A stretch of DNA of 64,000 nt from CAYMAZ01 sp964526285 (lineage in GTDB: Bacteria > Bacteroidota > Bacteroidia > Bacteroidales > DTU049): positions 66,888 to 130,887 of the forward strand of contig CAZGIW010000001.1 of the NCBI GenBank assembly GCA_964526285.1, written 5' to 3'. The stretch's first letter is position 1. Each line of letters starts with the position of its first letter. The notes beneath the pieces were generated by a model, which worked only from the letters and a program-made list of their open reading frames with translations, was not told the origin of the DNA and made no database searches. Shown here one piece after another: positions 1 to 8,901 of this stretch. The translations under genes and the position numbers were made by a program.

Positions 1-1
1 T

Positions 2-769
2 TTTATGATTGCAGATCCCGGGGTGGTTGCTATTTGTGAAAATGAAGCCAATGCCATACTCTCTGCTTCTTTTCCAAAAACTCATATTATTGTTACCTCA
101 ATTGAGAAAATAATTCATTCATTTGATCAGCTTGAATTGTTTCAAACCATGCTGTCATCTCATGCTACTGGTCAAAACATGACAGTTTATAATCATCTGG
201 TGTTTGGACCAGCAGCAGCTAGCGATAAAAACGGACCAGAAAAAGTATATCTTGTTGTCATTAACAACAACAGAACAGAAATAATGAAAAGTGTGCAAAT
301 GAGACAAGCCATGTATTGTATTAAATGCGGTGCATGTCACAATTTTTGCCCTGTTTATTCACAAATAGGCGGACACGCTTATCAAACTGTTTATAATGGC
401 CCCATAGGATCGGTGATTTCTCCTTATATTTTTGGAGAATATGAATTTGCTTATTTGCCCTTTGCCTCAACTCTTTGTGGCAAATGCAATACTGTTTGTC
501 CAGTTGATATGAATATTACTTCATTGCTTATTCATAAAAGAAAACATATTGTTGACAATAAATATAATAGTAGCTCTGAAAGAAGATTGTTTAATAAACT
601 TCAAAGAAAATTGTTAAAACGCAAGCGCATGGATGGTTCTGTGTTTCTGAAAAACACAGTATTAAGAACTTTTCTGAAAAAATCATGGGGAAAAGAAAGA
701 GAAATTCCTGTGATTGCAAAACAAAGTTTTTGTGAACTTAAAAAAAAGGAGAAAAAAAAGAAAACCTGA
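2..769 (+). CDS. LutB-like lactate utilization iron-sulfur protein (C-terminal part)
   Basis: C-terminal part of an L-lactate utilization protein of the LutB family, which with LutA and LutC oxidizes lactate to pyruvate in the cytoplasm. The frame is open to the window edge, so the N-terminus and most of the LUD domain are missing. Two ferredoxin-like cysteine clusters are visible: CxxCxxCxxxCP (CIKCGACHNFCP, codons near 307-355) and a second CxxCxxxCP (CGKCNTVCP, near 476-502), as expected for the 4Fe-4S part of LutB. The tail is very basic and lysine-rich, ending in a run of KKKEKKKKT. It converges on lepA with 41 bp between the stop codons. Family assignment is good; the lactate role rests on family knowledge, because the partner genes lie outside the window. 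Confidence 0.8.
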   Translation, partial: FMIADPGVVAICENEANAILSASFPKTHIIVTSIEKIIHSFDQLELFQTMLSSHATGQNMTVYNHLVFGPAAASDKNGPEKVYLVVINNNRTEIMKSVQMRQAMYCIKCGACHNFCPVYSQIGGHAYQTVYNGPIGSVISPYIFGEYEFAYLPFASTLCGKCNTVCPVDMNITSLLIHKRKHIVDNKYNSSSERRLFNKLQRKLLKRKRMDGSVFLKNTVLRTFLKKSWGKEREIPVIAKQSFCELKKKEKKKKT

Positions 770-810
770 TTTGTTTTGCCAAACAAGGCTTTTGCAGAAA
801 AAAGTTAAAT

Positions 811-2598
811 CTAATCCATTTTTAAAACAGCAAGAAATGCAGACTGTGGAACTTCAACATTGCCTACTTGTCTCATGCGTTTTTTCCCCTTTTTCTGTTT
901 TTCCAGCAATTTTCTTTTTCTTGAAATATCACCCCCATAACATTTGGCCGTCACATCTTTTCTAAATGCCCTGATGCTTTCTCTGGCTATAACTTTTGCA
1001 CCAATGGCAGCCTGAATGGCGATATCAAATTGCTGGCGAGGAATAAGTTCTTTGAGTTTTTCACAAATTTTTCTGCCAAACTGATAGGCATTATCCTGAT
1101 GAATCAGACATGACAAGGCATCAACGTTTTCTCCATTGAGCAAAATATCTAATCTAACAAGCTTGGCCATTTTATAGTCACTGTGATAATAATCAAAAGA
1201 GGCATAACCTTTTGAAATGCTTTTTAGTTTATCGTAAAAATCAAACACAATTTCCGAAAGAGGCATTTCCACATTCAACTCTACCCTATCGGTACTTAAA
1301 TAAACCTGATTTTTCAACACTCCTCTTTTTTCAATGCAAAGGGTCATGATTTGTCCGATATATTCAGACTTTGTAATAATACTGGCTGTTATATATGGCT
1401 CTTCAATATACTCTACCTTTGTGGAATCAGGAAGACCAAGCGGATTGTGAATTTCGTATTTTTCGCCCTTTTTTGTGTGAACAATATATGATACGTTGGG
1501 AACAGTTGTAATCACATCCACATCAAATTCTCTGTCAAGCCTTTCCTGAATTATTTCCATATGAAGCAGGCCAAGAAAACCGCATCTGAAGCCAAATCCA
1601 AGGGCAACCGAAGATTCGGGCTCAAAAGAAAGAGAAGCATCATTCAGCTGAAGTTTTTCCATTGCACCTCTCAGTTCTTCATAATCATCAGCATCAACAG
1701 GATACAGGCCGGAAAAAACCATAGGTTTTACTTCCTGAAAGCCTTCAATGGCTTTTTCGCAAGGTTTTTCAACATGTGTAATTGTATCTCCCACTCTCAC
1801 TTCTTTTGCCAGCTTAATACCGCTGATGATATATCCCACATCACCGGCACCCAATGTTTTGTGGGGAACAAATTTTAACTGTAGTATACCAATTTCATCA
1901 GCATGATATTCTTTTTTGGTTGAAAGAAACTTTACAAAATCACCAGTTTTAATTGTTCCGTTAAATATGCGGAAATAGGCAATAATTCCCCTGTATGAAT
2001 TAAAAATGGAATCAAATATCAGGGCCTGAAGTGGTGCATTGAGGTCACCCGTTGGGGCAGGAATTCGCTCAATAATTGCATCAAGCACTTTATCAACACC
2101 ATACCCTGTTTTGGCGCTGACCTCAATAATGTCATCAATTGAACAACCAAGCAAATCAACAATCTGGTCTTTAACCTCATCGGGCATGGCAGAGGGCATA
2201 TCCATTTTGTTGAGAATGGGAATAACCTCCAGGTCGTGTTCAAGAGCCTGATATAAATTAGAAATGGTTTGAGCCTGAATACCCTGGGTTGCATCAACAA
2301 CAAGCAAAGCTCCTTCGCAGGCAGCAATAGAACGTGAAACCTCATAGGAAAAATCCACATGTCCGGGAGTATCAATCAGATTCAAAATATATTCTTCTTT
2401 TTCGTCCTTATGAACCATTTGAATGGCATGGCTTTTAATGGTAATACCCTTTTCTCTCTCAAGGTCCATGCTGTCCAGCACCTGTTCCTGCGTTTCTCTT
2501 TCGGTGAGGGTGTCAGTAAATTGCAGCAAACGGTCGGCAAGAGTACTTTTACCGTGATCGATGTGAGCAATAATGCAAAAATTTCGAATGTTTTTCAT
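811..2598 (-). CDS. lepA: Elongation factor 4 (LepA), back-translocating ribosomal GTPase
   Basis: Full-length (595 aa) LepA/EF-4, a translation-factor GTPase that acts on the ribosome. The N-terminal G domain shows the P-loop AHIDHGKSTLADRL, switch DTPGHVDF and NKMD. Domain II and the EF-G-like domains III and V follow. The LepA-specific C-terminal domain is present with its basic end (GGDISRKRKLLEKQKKGKKRM). The start at 2598 is supported by a Bacteroidota -7 box (TATCTTTG on the minus strand, 2607-2614) only 8 nt upstream, so the mRNA leader would be very short or absent. It is single-gene, convergent with the LutB-like gene and divergent from nhaC. Confidence 0.97.
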   Translation of the reverse strand: MKNIRNFCIIAHIDHGKSTLADRLLQFTDTLTERETQEQVLDSMDLEREKGITIKSHAIQMVHKDEKEEYILNLIDTPGHVDFSYEVSRSIAACEGALLVVDATQGIQAQTISNLYQALEHDLEVIPILNKMDMPSAMPDEVKDQIVDLLGCSIDDIIEVSAKTGYGVDKVLDAIIERIPAPTGDLNAPLQALIFDSIFNSYRGIIAYFRIFNGTIKTGDFVKFLSTKKEYHADEIGILQLKFVPHKTLGAGDVGYIISGIKLAKEVRVGDTITHVEKPCEKAIEGFQEVKPMVFSGLYPVDADDYEELRGAMEKLQLNDASLSFEPESSVALGFGFRCGFLGLLHMEIIQERLDREFDVDVITTVPNVSYIVHTKKGEKYEIHNPLGLPDSTKVEYIEEPYITASIITKSEYIGQIMTLCIEKRGVLKNQVYLSTDRVELNVEMPLSEIVFDFYDKLKSISKGYASFDYYHSDYKMAKLVRLDILLNGENVDALSCLIHQDNAYQFGRKICEKLKELIPRQQFDIAIQAAIGAKVIARESIRAFRKDVTAKCYGGDISRKRKLLEKQKKGKKRMRQVGNVEVPQSAFLAVLKMD

Positions 2599-2606
2599 AG
2601 CGGCTG

Positions 2607-2614
2607 CAAAGATA
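2607..2614 (-). promoter_or_regulatory. -7 promoter box of lepA
   Basis: TATCTTTG on the minus strand fits the Bacteroidota -7 consensus TAnnTTTG and ends 8 nt before the lepA start codon. Confidence 0.6.
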
Positions 2615-2729
2615 ATACGAAATACGGTTTTATGAATAAAAAACTTGAGTTATTATGATGCGGTGTCTTCTTCCACAAAAATATGATTTTCTTAGCACAA
2701 TGTGTTATTTAAAGATTTGAAAGAAATAG

Positions 2730-2737
2730 TATATTTG
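2730..2737 (+). promoter_or_regulatory. -7 promoter box of nhaC
   Basis: TATATTTG matches TAnnTTTG. It lies inside the longer open frame that begins at 2702, so translation should begin at the downstream ATG at 2759. Confidence 0.6.
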
Positions 2738-2758
2738 CAACGAAGAGTTTATGAGATT

Positions 2759-4240
2759 ATGAAATCCGGAAAACGCAATCCTTCATTGCTGGCAGCGCTT
2801 ATTCCTGTGATATTTCTTACAGTAGCAATATCACTGAATGTATTTATTTTTCAGGAACAATCATTGTCAGGTTCTAATCAGATTGTTCTTTTGTTTTCTG
2901 CCGCAGTGGCAGTGTTGGTGTGTATGATTTACGGCAAAACATGGAAAGATTTGCTTCAGGGCATTGTCAACAGCATCGGCTCTGCAATTCCGGCAATATT
3001 AATACTTCTTATGATTGGGGCACTTGCGGGTACATGGCTCATCAGCGGCATTGTTCCTGCAATGATTTATTATGGACTGCAAATTATGCACCCCACATTT
3101 TTTCTTGTTACGGCAGCAATAATCAGCTCAATAGTTTCTCTTTCAACTGGCAGCAGCTGGTCAACAGTGGCAACTATAGGAATTGCATTGCTAGGAATTG
3201 GTCGCGCACTTGGAATTCCCGACGGAATGATAGGGGGTGCAATTATATCCGGGGCATATTTTGGAGACAAAATTTCTCCACTTTCAGACACCACTAATCT
3301 TGCCGCAGCAATTTCTGAAACAGAGCTGTTTACTCATATCAAATATATGATGATTACCACTATTCCATCCTATTTGATTACTCTTGTAATTTTTGTATTT
3401 CTTGGATTCAGAGACACTTCTGCCATCAGCAGAACCGATATTGCCCAGGTTCAGTCTTCTCTTGATAGTATTTTCAATATTACCCCATGGCTTTTTTTAG
3501 TACCCGTGGTTGTGATTTTGCTGATTATGAAAAAAGTACCCGCACTTCCTGCTATATTTATTGGTACAGTGGCAGGTGCTGTTTTTGCCCTGATTTTTCA
3601 ACCCCATTTAATAGGGCTACTAAGCGAACAAAGCGGTAGTTTTTTAAAGCAATCATATGTAGTGATTGTTCAGTCAATGTACACAAACACTGATATTCCT
3701 GCAGAAAATGAACTGGTGAATGGCCTTTTATCAACCGGAGGAATGAAGGGAATGCTAAATACAGTATGGTTGATTATCAGTGCTATGGTGTTCGGCGGAG
3801 TGATGGATGCCGGCGGTTTGCTTAAAAAAATCACATCTTCGATTATTAAAGTTGCCAGAAATACAACCTCTCTCATTGCCTCAACTGCTGCAACCTGTTT
3901 GTTTCTCAATGTAACAGCAAGTGATCAGTATTTGAGTATATTAATCCCGGGAAAAATGTTTGCTGAAATCTATAAAAGAAGAAAACTCAAATCTCAAAAC
4001 TTAAGCAGAACACTTGAAGATAGCGGAACAGTGACATCGGTTCTTGTTCCATGGAACACTTGCGGGGCCACACAATCAACAGTACTTGGCATCAGCACCA
4101 TTGTTTTTTTGCCCTATTGTTTTTTCAATATTATAAGTCCCTTTATGACAATTTTAGTTGCAATGCTGAAAATCAAGATTGCAAGAAAAGATGAAGAAAA
4201 GAAAGAACCCCCCTCGCCAAATAATACTGATGGGAAATGA
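2759..4240 (+). CDS. nhaC: NhaC-family Na+/H+ antiporter
   Basis: Inner-membrane Na+/H+ antiporter of the NhaC family (about 493 aa), exchanging sodium for protons for pH and salt homeostasis. The protein is a series of about 11-12 hydrophobic segments. The family signature is clear around SLSTGSSWSTVATIGIALLG and GAIISGAYFGDKISPLSDTTNLA, and again in the second half at LNVTASDQYLSILIPG and VPWNTCGATQSTVLGIS. The reading frame opens at 2702, but a promoter box at 2730-2737 makes the ATG at 2759 (MKSGKRNPS) the better start. The C-terminus ends in a charged KDEEKKEPPSPNN tail. It is followed 51 bp later by the tauE/safE gene, which has its own promoter box. Substrate is family inference; NhaC relatives include malate/lactate exchangers. 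Confidence 0.9.
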   Translation: MKSGKRNPSLLAALIPVIFLTVAISLNVFIFQEQSLSGSNQIVLLFSAAVAVLVCMIYGKTWKDLLQGIVNSIGSAIPAILILLMIGALAGTWLISGIVPAMIYYGLQIMHPTFFLVTAAIISSIVSLSTGSSWSTVATIGIALLGIGRALGIPDGMIGGAIISGAYFGDKISPLSDTTNLAAAISETELFTHIKYMMITTIPSYLITLVIFVFLGFRDTSAISRTDIAQVQSSLDSIFNITPWLFLVPVVVILLIMKKVPALPAIFIGTVAGAVFALIFQPHLIGLLSEQSGSFLKQSYVVIVQSMYTNTDIPAENELVNGLLSTGGMKGMLNTVWLIISAMVFGGVMDAGGLLKKITSSIIKVARNTTSLIASTAATCLFLNVTASDQYLSILIPGKMFAEIYKRRKLKSQNLSRTLEDSGTVTSVLVPWNTCGATQSTVLGISTIVFLPYCFFNIISPFMTILVAMLKIKIARKDEEKKEPPSPNNTDGK

Positions 4241-4279
4241 TATAAAACACTTTTTGTGATTTCGCTTTAAGCTTTTTTC

Positions 4280-4287
4280 TACTTTTG
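4280..4287 (+). promoter_or_regulatory. -7 promoter box of the TauE/SafE gene
   Basis: TACTTTTG fits TAnnTTTG and ends only 4 nt before the ATG at 4292, which predicts an essentially leaderless transcript. Confidence 0.6.
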
Positions 4288-4291
4288 CGTT

Positions 4292-5083
4292 ATGTCAGAA
4301 TTTGTAGTTATTGCTTTGATAATTTCAGGCTTGCTGGTGGGTTTCATCAATACTTTGGCAGGAGGAGGCACAATTATTTCTCTTTCTCTTTTGCTTTTTT
4401 TGGGCCTCCCCGCCCCTGTTGCCAATGGCACAAACAGGGTTGCAGTGCTATTTCAGAATATGGTAGCAGTGAGAAATTTTAAAAAAAGCGGGATGCTCAC
4501 CTCGGCAAAAGGATTATGGTTGGGCATTCCCACCGTGATTGGCTCTTTGCTTGGGGCAAAAATTGCTGTGAATTTGCAACAGGATCTCATTGAAAAGGCA
4601 ATAGCAATAGTTATGATTATCATGCTTGTGTTTATCATTGCAAAACCTCAAAAATGGCTCAGAGGAAATGAGCTTTTATTTAATAAGCCAATTAACTGGA
4701 AGACATACATTTTGTTTTTTCTGGTGGGATTGTATGGAGGATTTATACATGTTGGTGTTGGATATTTTTTGCTTGCTGCTTTGGTGTTGAATTGTGGCTA
4801 TGATCTTGTAAAAGCCAATGCAGTAAAAAACCTGTTGGTATTGCTCTATGTGCCTTTTACTCTTGTTGTGTTTGTTTGGCAGGATCAGGTAATATGGAAA
4901 TACGGCCTTATACACGCTATTGGCAATGTGATTGGTGCCTGGATTGCCTCAAAGTATGCCGTAAAATGGGGAACCGGATTCGTGAGATGGATTATTGTGG
5001 TTGTGATTATTATAAGTGTTGCCGACTTATTGAATGTGATTAACATAAAAAATGTGATACAATATTTGATGACAAATGGTTGA
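4292..5083 (+). CDS. TauE/SafE (TSUP) family membrane permease
   Basis: A 263-aa integral membrane protein of the TauE/SafE family, which exports sulfite, sulfoacetate or related anions. It contains about eight hydrophobic segments in the family's two-repeat arrangement. The family signature regions are GFINTLAGGGTIISLSLLLFL with ANGTNRVAVLFQN in the first repeat and GLYGGFIHVGVGYFLLAAL with ANAVKNLLVLLY in the second. The substrate cannot be read from the sequence. A sulfur role would fit cysH at 7.7 kb, but the two are not adjacent. The start is fixed by the promoter box at 4280-4287. The following gene, queE, has its own box overlapping the end region of this operon. Confidence 0.88.
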   Translation: MSEFVVIALIISGLLVGFINTLAGGGTIISLSLLLFLGLPAPVANGTNRVAVLFQNMVAVRNFKKSGMLTSAKGLWLGIPTVIGSLLGAKIAVNLQQDLIEKAIAIVMIIMLVFIIAKPQKWLRGNELLFNKPINWKTYILFFLVGLYGGFIHVGVGYFLLAALVLNCGYDLVKANAVKNLLVLLYVPFTLVVFVWQDQVIWKYGLIHAIGNVIGAWIASKYAVKWGTGFVRWIIVVVIIISVADLLNVINIKNVIQYLMTNG

Positions 5084-5106
5084 TTTGTCTGCTCAGTGAT
5101 TATATT

Positions 5107-5114
5107 TATATTTG
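5107..5114 (+). promoter_or_regulatory. -7 promoter box of queE
   Basis: TATATTTG ends 4 nt before the ATG at 5119, the same near-leaderless spacing as the preceding gene. Confidence 0.6.
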
Positions 5115-5118
5115 CAAA

Positions 5119-5733
5119 ATGAATATCAATCAATCACATCATCTGCCTGTTGTAGAACTTTTCAACAGCATACAAGGCGAAGGCTTACACACAGGCAAGC
5201 CGGCATTTTTTATACGATTGGCCGGTTGTGATGTTTGCTGCACCTGGTGTGATGAAAAAATTGCATGGGATGAATCGGTTTTTCCTGTAACAGACATTCA
5301 GCATATTGTTGAAGAAGTTATTACAAGCGGTGCAAATACAGTTGTTATTACCGGAGGAGAGCCTTTCAGGCATAACCTGACAGAATTAACAAAAGCGTTA
5401 GTTTCAAATAATATCAGATGCATGGCTGAAACATCGGGCACAGCAGAAATTAGTGGAAACTGGCATTGGATTACACTTTCTCCCAAGCAACACCAGTCTC
5501 CCATTGAAAAAAATTATTTTCGCGCAGATGAACTCAAAGTTGTTATACAAAAAGAAGAAGATTTAGGATGGGCAGAAATTAACGCCTCTAAGGTACAATC
5601 TCATGTTGTGCTATATCTTCAGCCGGAGTGGGGGTGTTTTGATGAAATTTTGCCCCTTATTGTGCGTTATATAAAGGAAAATCCAAAATGGAGGTTATCT
5701 GTTCAGGTTCATAAGTTTATAAATATTCCGTGA
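5119..5733 (+). CDS. queE: 7-carboxy-7-deazaguanine synthase QueE (radical SAM)
   Basis: Radical SAM enzyme that converts 6-carboxy-tetrahydropterin to 7-carboxy-7-deazaguanine, a step in queuosine tRNA modification. The N-terminus has the QueE signature FNSIQGEG, followed by the 4Fe-4S-binding CxxxCxxC made by C37, C41 and C44 in GCDVCCTWCD. A GGEP SAM-binding motif (ITGGEP) follows. At 204 aa it has the compact QueE length. The open frame reaches back to 5080, overlapping the previous gene, but the promoter box at 5107-5114 indicates the ATG at 5119. No other queuosine gene lies nearby. The end of the protein (WRLSVQVHKFINIP) matches the family's conserved QxHK region. Confidence 0.93.
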   Translation: MNINQSHHLPVVELFNSIQGEGLHTGKPAFFIRLAGCDVCCTWCDEKIAWDESVFPVTDIQHIVEEVITSGANTVVITGGEPFRHNLTELTKALVSNNIRCMAETSGTAEISGNWHWITLSPKQHQSPIEKNYFRADELKVVIQKEEDLGWAEINASKVQSHVVLYLQPEWGCFDEILPLIVRYIKENPKWRLSVQVHKFINIP

Positions 5734-5758
5734 TTCATATTTTTATACAAAACAAATC

Positions 5759-7702
5759 ATGAAAAAATTTTATACATCATTTCTGATTTTAATACTGATA
5801 ACTGTTATTTCAGGGATGCCCGCATGTGCGCAGAAGCAAAAACTGACCACTAAAAACAAAAAGGCCATTTCAGCATATAATAATGGCTTACAGTATTTTG
5901 ATAGTCGTAAACTGTTTCAGGCTGAAGAAGAATTCAAAAAGGCCATCAGCATAGATCCTTCTTTTCTTGAAGCAAGGCAATTGCTGGCAACATTGTATGA
6001 AGAAACAAAAAAAAATGAGCTTGCAATTGAACAGTATTCAAAAATTCAGGAAATAAATCCGGATTTTTTCCCCAATAATTATTATTTACTTGGGAATTTA
6101 TTAATGAAAGAGGGCCGGTATGAAGAAGCATTGAAAAACTATGAGTCTTTTGTGGCATTGAATAATGTAAGTGAAATAATAAAAAAATCCGCAGAAGAGC
6201 AAATTCCACCGGCACAATTTGCAATTGAAATGAAAAAAAATCCGGTGCCATTTCAACCGGAGAATTTAGGCTCTGCTATTAATACGCCAAACGGAGAGTA
6301 CTCTCCCACCCTTACTGCAGACGAGGAAATATTATACTTTACCAAACTCAGGCCAAGAGACGAATATACCATGTGTGCCACCTGCAAATACGAAGAAGAT
6401 TTTTTTGTAAGTCAAAAAGTTAACGGGCAATGGACTCAGGCCAGGCCATTGGGGCATCCCATTAATACTCATGGTAATGAAGGAGCAGCCACAATTTCGC
6501 CCGATGGGATGTATTTTATTTATACAGCCTGCAACAGATCTGACGGACACGGTAGTTGTGATCTGTATATTTCCGAAAGAGAAGGAGGGAAGTGGACAAG
6601 ACCTGAAAACATGGGGCCTGTTGTAAACAGCAGCAAATGGGACAGCCAGCCCAGCATTGCGCCTGATGGTAAAACGCTGTATTTTGCCAGTGCCAGAGAA
6701 GGAAATATGGATATTTATGTTTCAGTGATGGATGATAACGGACAGTGGCAAACTCCAGTAAATCTCGGTAAACCCATAAATACAGACAAGCAGGAAATGT
6801 CTCCCTTTATTCATCCTGATGGCAGAACTTTGTATTTTATTTCTGACGGTCATCCGGGCATGGGCGGAAATGATATTTTTTTCACCCAAAAACAACCCAA
6901 CGGAACATGGTCTGAACCGGTCAATCTGGGCTATCCAATCAACACACACAAGGATGAAGGGTTTTTTATTGTAAGTGCTTCGGGTACTACCGCCTATTTT
7001 GCTTCAGATCAATTGGGAGGATATGGACACTATGATCTCTACAGTTTTGAACTGCCCGAAGAAGTACGACCAGACCCGGTGTATTATCTGAAAGGAATTA
7101 TTACAAACAGGGTAACAAACGAACCCATCAGGGCAGAATTTGAATTGTTTGATATTAATTCAGGAACATTGGTGGTGAAATCATTTTCCGATGAAAAGGA
7201 CGGATCTTTTCTTGTTTGTTTACCCGTAAATACAGATTATGCGCTTAATGTGAGCAAACAGGGATTTTTGTTCTGGTCAGAGCATTTTGGATTTGGTCAA
7301 ACATCGGATATTGCAGAACCTTTTGTAAAAAACATAAAACTGCAACCAATTCAAACAGGGGAAATAGTGGTGATGAGAAATATTTTCTTTGATTTTGACA
7401 GTGATCAGCTGAAACCGGAATCTGTTATTGAATTGAAAAAGCTTATTGAGTTGCTCAATGATAATGCCGGAATGCACATTGAAATACGGGGTCACACAGA
7501 TAATGTAGGAACAGCACACTACAACAAAGGCTTATCAGAAAGAAGAGCCATGTCAGTTTATAATTATCTCATTCAGCAAGGAATAAAAAAAGAAAGATTG
7601 TCATATAAAGGTTATGGAGACTCAATGCCAATAGCAACAAATGAAACGGATGAAGGCAGGGCATTGAACAGAAGAACTGAATTTAGGGTGACTAAAATTT
7701 AG
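5759..7702 (+). CDS. PorE-like OmpA-family protein (TPR / PD40 propeller / regulatory domain / OmpA)
   Basis: A 647-aa envelope protein with an ordered architecture. An N-terminal export signal ends near C23 (GMPACAQK, a weak lipobox). Tetratricopeptide repeats follow at about 35-145, then WD40-like PD40 repeats at about 165-430 with recurrent SPDGxxxYF-type units. A carboxypeptidase-regulatory-like domain spans about 440-520 (YLKGIITNRVTNEPI). A peptidoglycan-binding OmpA C-terminal domain spans about 535-645 (IFFDFDSDQLKPES, IEIRGHTDN, GLSERRAMSVYNYL, GYGDSMPI, NRRTEF). This is the domain order of PorE, which anchors the T9SS PorLM/KN complex to peptidoglycan in Porphyromonas. Similar proteins also exist as general OmpA family members, so the T9SS role is inference, though compatible with the T9SS cargo proteins in this window. 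Monocistronic; cysH follows with its own promoter box. Confidence 0.85.
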   Translation: MKKFYTSFLILILITVISGMPACAQKQKLTTKNKKAISAYNNGLQYFDSRKLFQAEEEFKKAISIDPSFLEARQLLATLYEETKKNELAIEQYSKIQEINPDFFPNNYYLLGNLLMKEGRYEEALKNYESFVALNNVSEIIKKSAEEQIPPAQFAIEMKKNPVPFQPENLGSAINTPNGEYSPTLTADEEILYFTKLRPRDEYTMCATCKYEEDFFVSQKVNGQWTQARPLGHPINTHGNEGAATISPDGMYFIYTACNRSDGHGSCDLYISEREGGKWTRPENMGPVVNSSKWDSQPSIAPDGKTLYFASAREGNMDIYVSVMDDNGQWQTPVNLGKPINTDKQEMSPFIHPDGRTLYFISDGHPGMGGNDIFFTQKQPNGTWSEPVNLGYPINTHKDEGFFIVSASGTTAYFASDQLGGYGHYDLYSFELPEEVRPDPVYYLKGIITNRVTNEPIRAEFELFDINSGTLVVKSFSDEKDGSFLVCLPVNTDYALNVSKQGFLFWSEHFGFGQTSDIAEPFVKNIKLQPIQTGEIVVMRNIFFDFDSDQLKPESVIELKKLIELLNDNAGMHIEIRGHTDNVGTAHYNKGLSERRAMSVYNYLIQQGIKKERLSYKGYGDSMPIATNETDEGRALNRRTEFRVTKI

Positions 7703-7710
7703 TAATTTTG
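7703..7710 (+). promoter_or_regulatory. -7 promoter box of the cysH operon
   Basis: TAATTTTG begins immediately after the stop codon of the PorE-like gene and lies 20 nt before the cysH ATG at 7731. Confidence 0.55.
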
Positions 7711-7730
7711 CAGAAAACAGAATTGTGTTA

Positions 7731-8435
7731 ATGAATACAGAACAAATTGAGCAACTTGAAAAGAAATATCGCGGTGCAAAAGCTGAAGAAATAATACAGC
7801 TTGCAATAGAGATTTTTGAAAATAAATTGAGTTTTGCCACCAGCCTGTCTGTTGAAGATCAGGTGGTTACGTATATGCTTTCTATGGTTTCCTCCAGGAT
7901 TGATATTTTCACTTTGGACACAGGTCGCTTATTTCAGGAAACATACGACACCATTGAAAAAACAAATAAATTTTTCAACATCAACATACGTATTATTTTT
8001 CCAGAAAAGGAGCAGGTTGAAAACATGGTGAATGAAAAAGGGATTAATTGTTTTTATGAAAATGCAGAAAACAGGAAGGAATGCTGTACCATAAGAAAAA
8101 CCAAACCTTTGCTTAAAACACTGCAGGATTATGAGGCCTGGATGACCGGATTAAGAAGAGAACAGTCGGTGACCAGGTTTGGTATGAAGAAAATTGAAAA
8201 AGATACACTGTCAGGGCTGGTAAAATTTAATCCTCTTGCCGACTGGACTGAACAGGAAACCTATGATTTTATTGAAAAACATGGGATTCCATTTAATGAA
8301 TTACAAAACAAAGGATTTAGAAGTATCGGTTGTTTGCCATGCACACGACCAGTGAACAAAGATGATGATATTAGAGCGGGACGCTGGTGGTGGGAAAAGC
8401 CAGAACAAAAAGAATGCGGACTACATAAAAAATAG
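7731..8435 (+). CDS. cysH: Adenylylsulfate reductase, CysH family
   Basis: Assimilatory sulfonucleotide reductase (234 aa) reducing APS (or PAPS) to sulfite in the cytoplasm with thioredoxin. The nucleotide-binding segment FATSLSVEDQV is near residues 35-45. Two cysteine pairs, C118-C119 (ECCTIRK) and C201/C204 (GCLPC), form the CC...CxxC motif that binds the 4Fe-4S cluster of the APS-type enzymes. The catalytic C-terminal ECGLH (228-232) is intact. The cluster motif favours APS over PAPS as substrate. The frame can be read from a GTG at 7725, but the ATG at 7731 is preferred. It is the first gene of a tight operon: the DUF4296 lipoprotein starts 1 nt after its stop. Confidence 0.94.
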   Translation: MNTEQIEQLEKKYRGAKAEEIIQLAIEIFENKLSFATSLSVEDQVVTYMLSMVSSRIDIFTLDTGRLFQETYDTIEKTNKFFNINIRIIFPEKEQVENMVNEKGINCFYENAENRKECCTIRKTKPLLKTLQDYEAWMTGLRREQSVTRFGMKKIEKDTLSGLVKFNPLADWTEQETYDFIEKHGIPFNELQNKGFRSIGCLPCTRPVNKDDDIRAGRWWWEKPEQKECGLHKK

Positions 8436-8436
8436 T

Positions 8437-8895
8437 ATGAAACATATTTTGCTTGCTTTATGTGTTGTTTCTTTGCTCTTTTTCTCATGCAGAAATAAAG
8501 TAAAAATTGTAGAAATTGAAGATTTTCCATCTGATTCATTAATTGAAAAGTCAAAAATGATTGACATTTTTGTGGATGCGTTTCTTATTGAAGCTGCTTT
8601 GTACAAAGCCCAATCGGAGGGAAGAAGTGTTCAGGAATATACTGCTTTTTACTATGACTTTTTTTTCAAAAAACATCAGGTTTCTAAACACAGAATACAT
8701 AAATCAACGGAATACTATTCTGCAAACAAAATGATGGAAGATATTATTCTTCAGGTTGTTACGCTTTTGGTTGAGCTTGATTTAAGTGTTGCCGGAGATC
8801 AGAACAGAATGCCGGAAGAAGCTACGCCCCATGATAATGTTGGGCCAGCCTGGTTAAAAAACATACCATTACCCGAAGATGAACAAACTGAATAG
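8437..8895 (+). CDS. DUF4296-type lipoprotein
   Basis: A small exported lipoprotein (152 aa) of unknown function. The N-terminus is a lipoprotein signal (hydrophobic stretch ending FFSC, lipobox Cys near 18). The body (KMIDIFVDAFLIEAAL... and the FFFKKHQVSKHRIHKSTEYY region) matches the pattern of the Bacteroidota DUF4296 family as I know it. The frame is open from 8362, inside cysH, but the ATG at 8437, one nt after the cysH stop, gives the clean signal peptide. It is translationally linked to cysH and to the membrane protein that follows 6 nt later. There is no evidence for a sulfur role beyond the operon. Confidence 0.8.
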   Translation: MKHILLALCVVSLLFFSCRNKVKIVEIEDFPSDSLIEKSKMIDIFVDAFLIEAALYKAQSEGRSVQEYTAFYYDFFFKKHQVSKHRIHKSTEYYSANKMMEDIILQVVTLLVELDLSVAGDQNRMPEEATPHDNVGPAWLKNIPLPEDEQTE

Positions 8896-8901
8896 GACAT
8901 A

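Noticed and set aside
771..786. TTGTTT/AAACAA hairpin between lutB and lepA as terminator
   Set aside because: The stem is only 6 bp and AT-rich, with no clear T run on the plus-strand side beyond TTTT; too weak to call.
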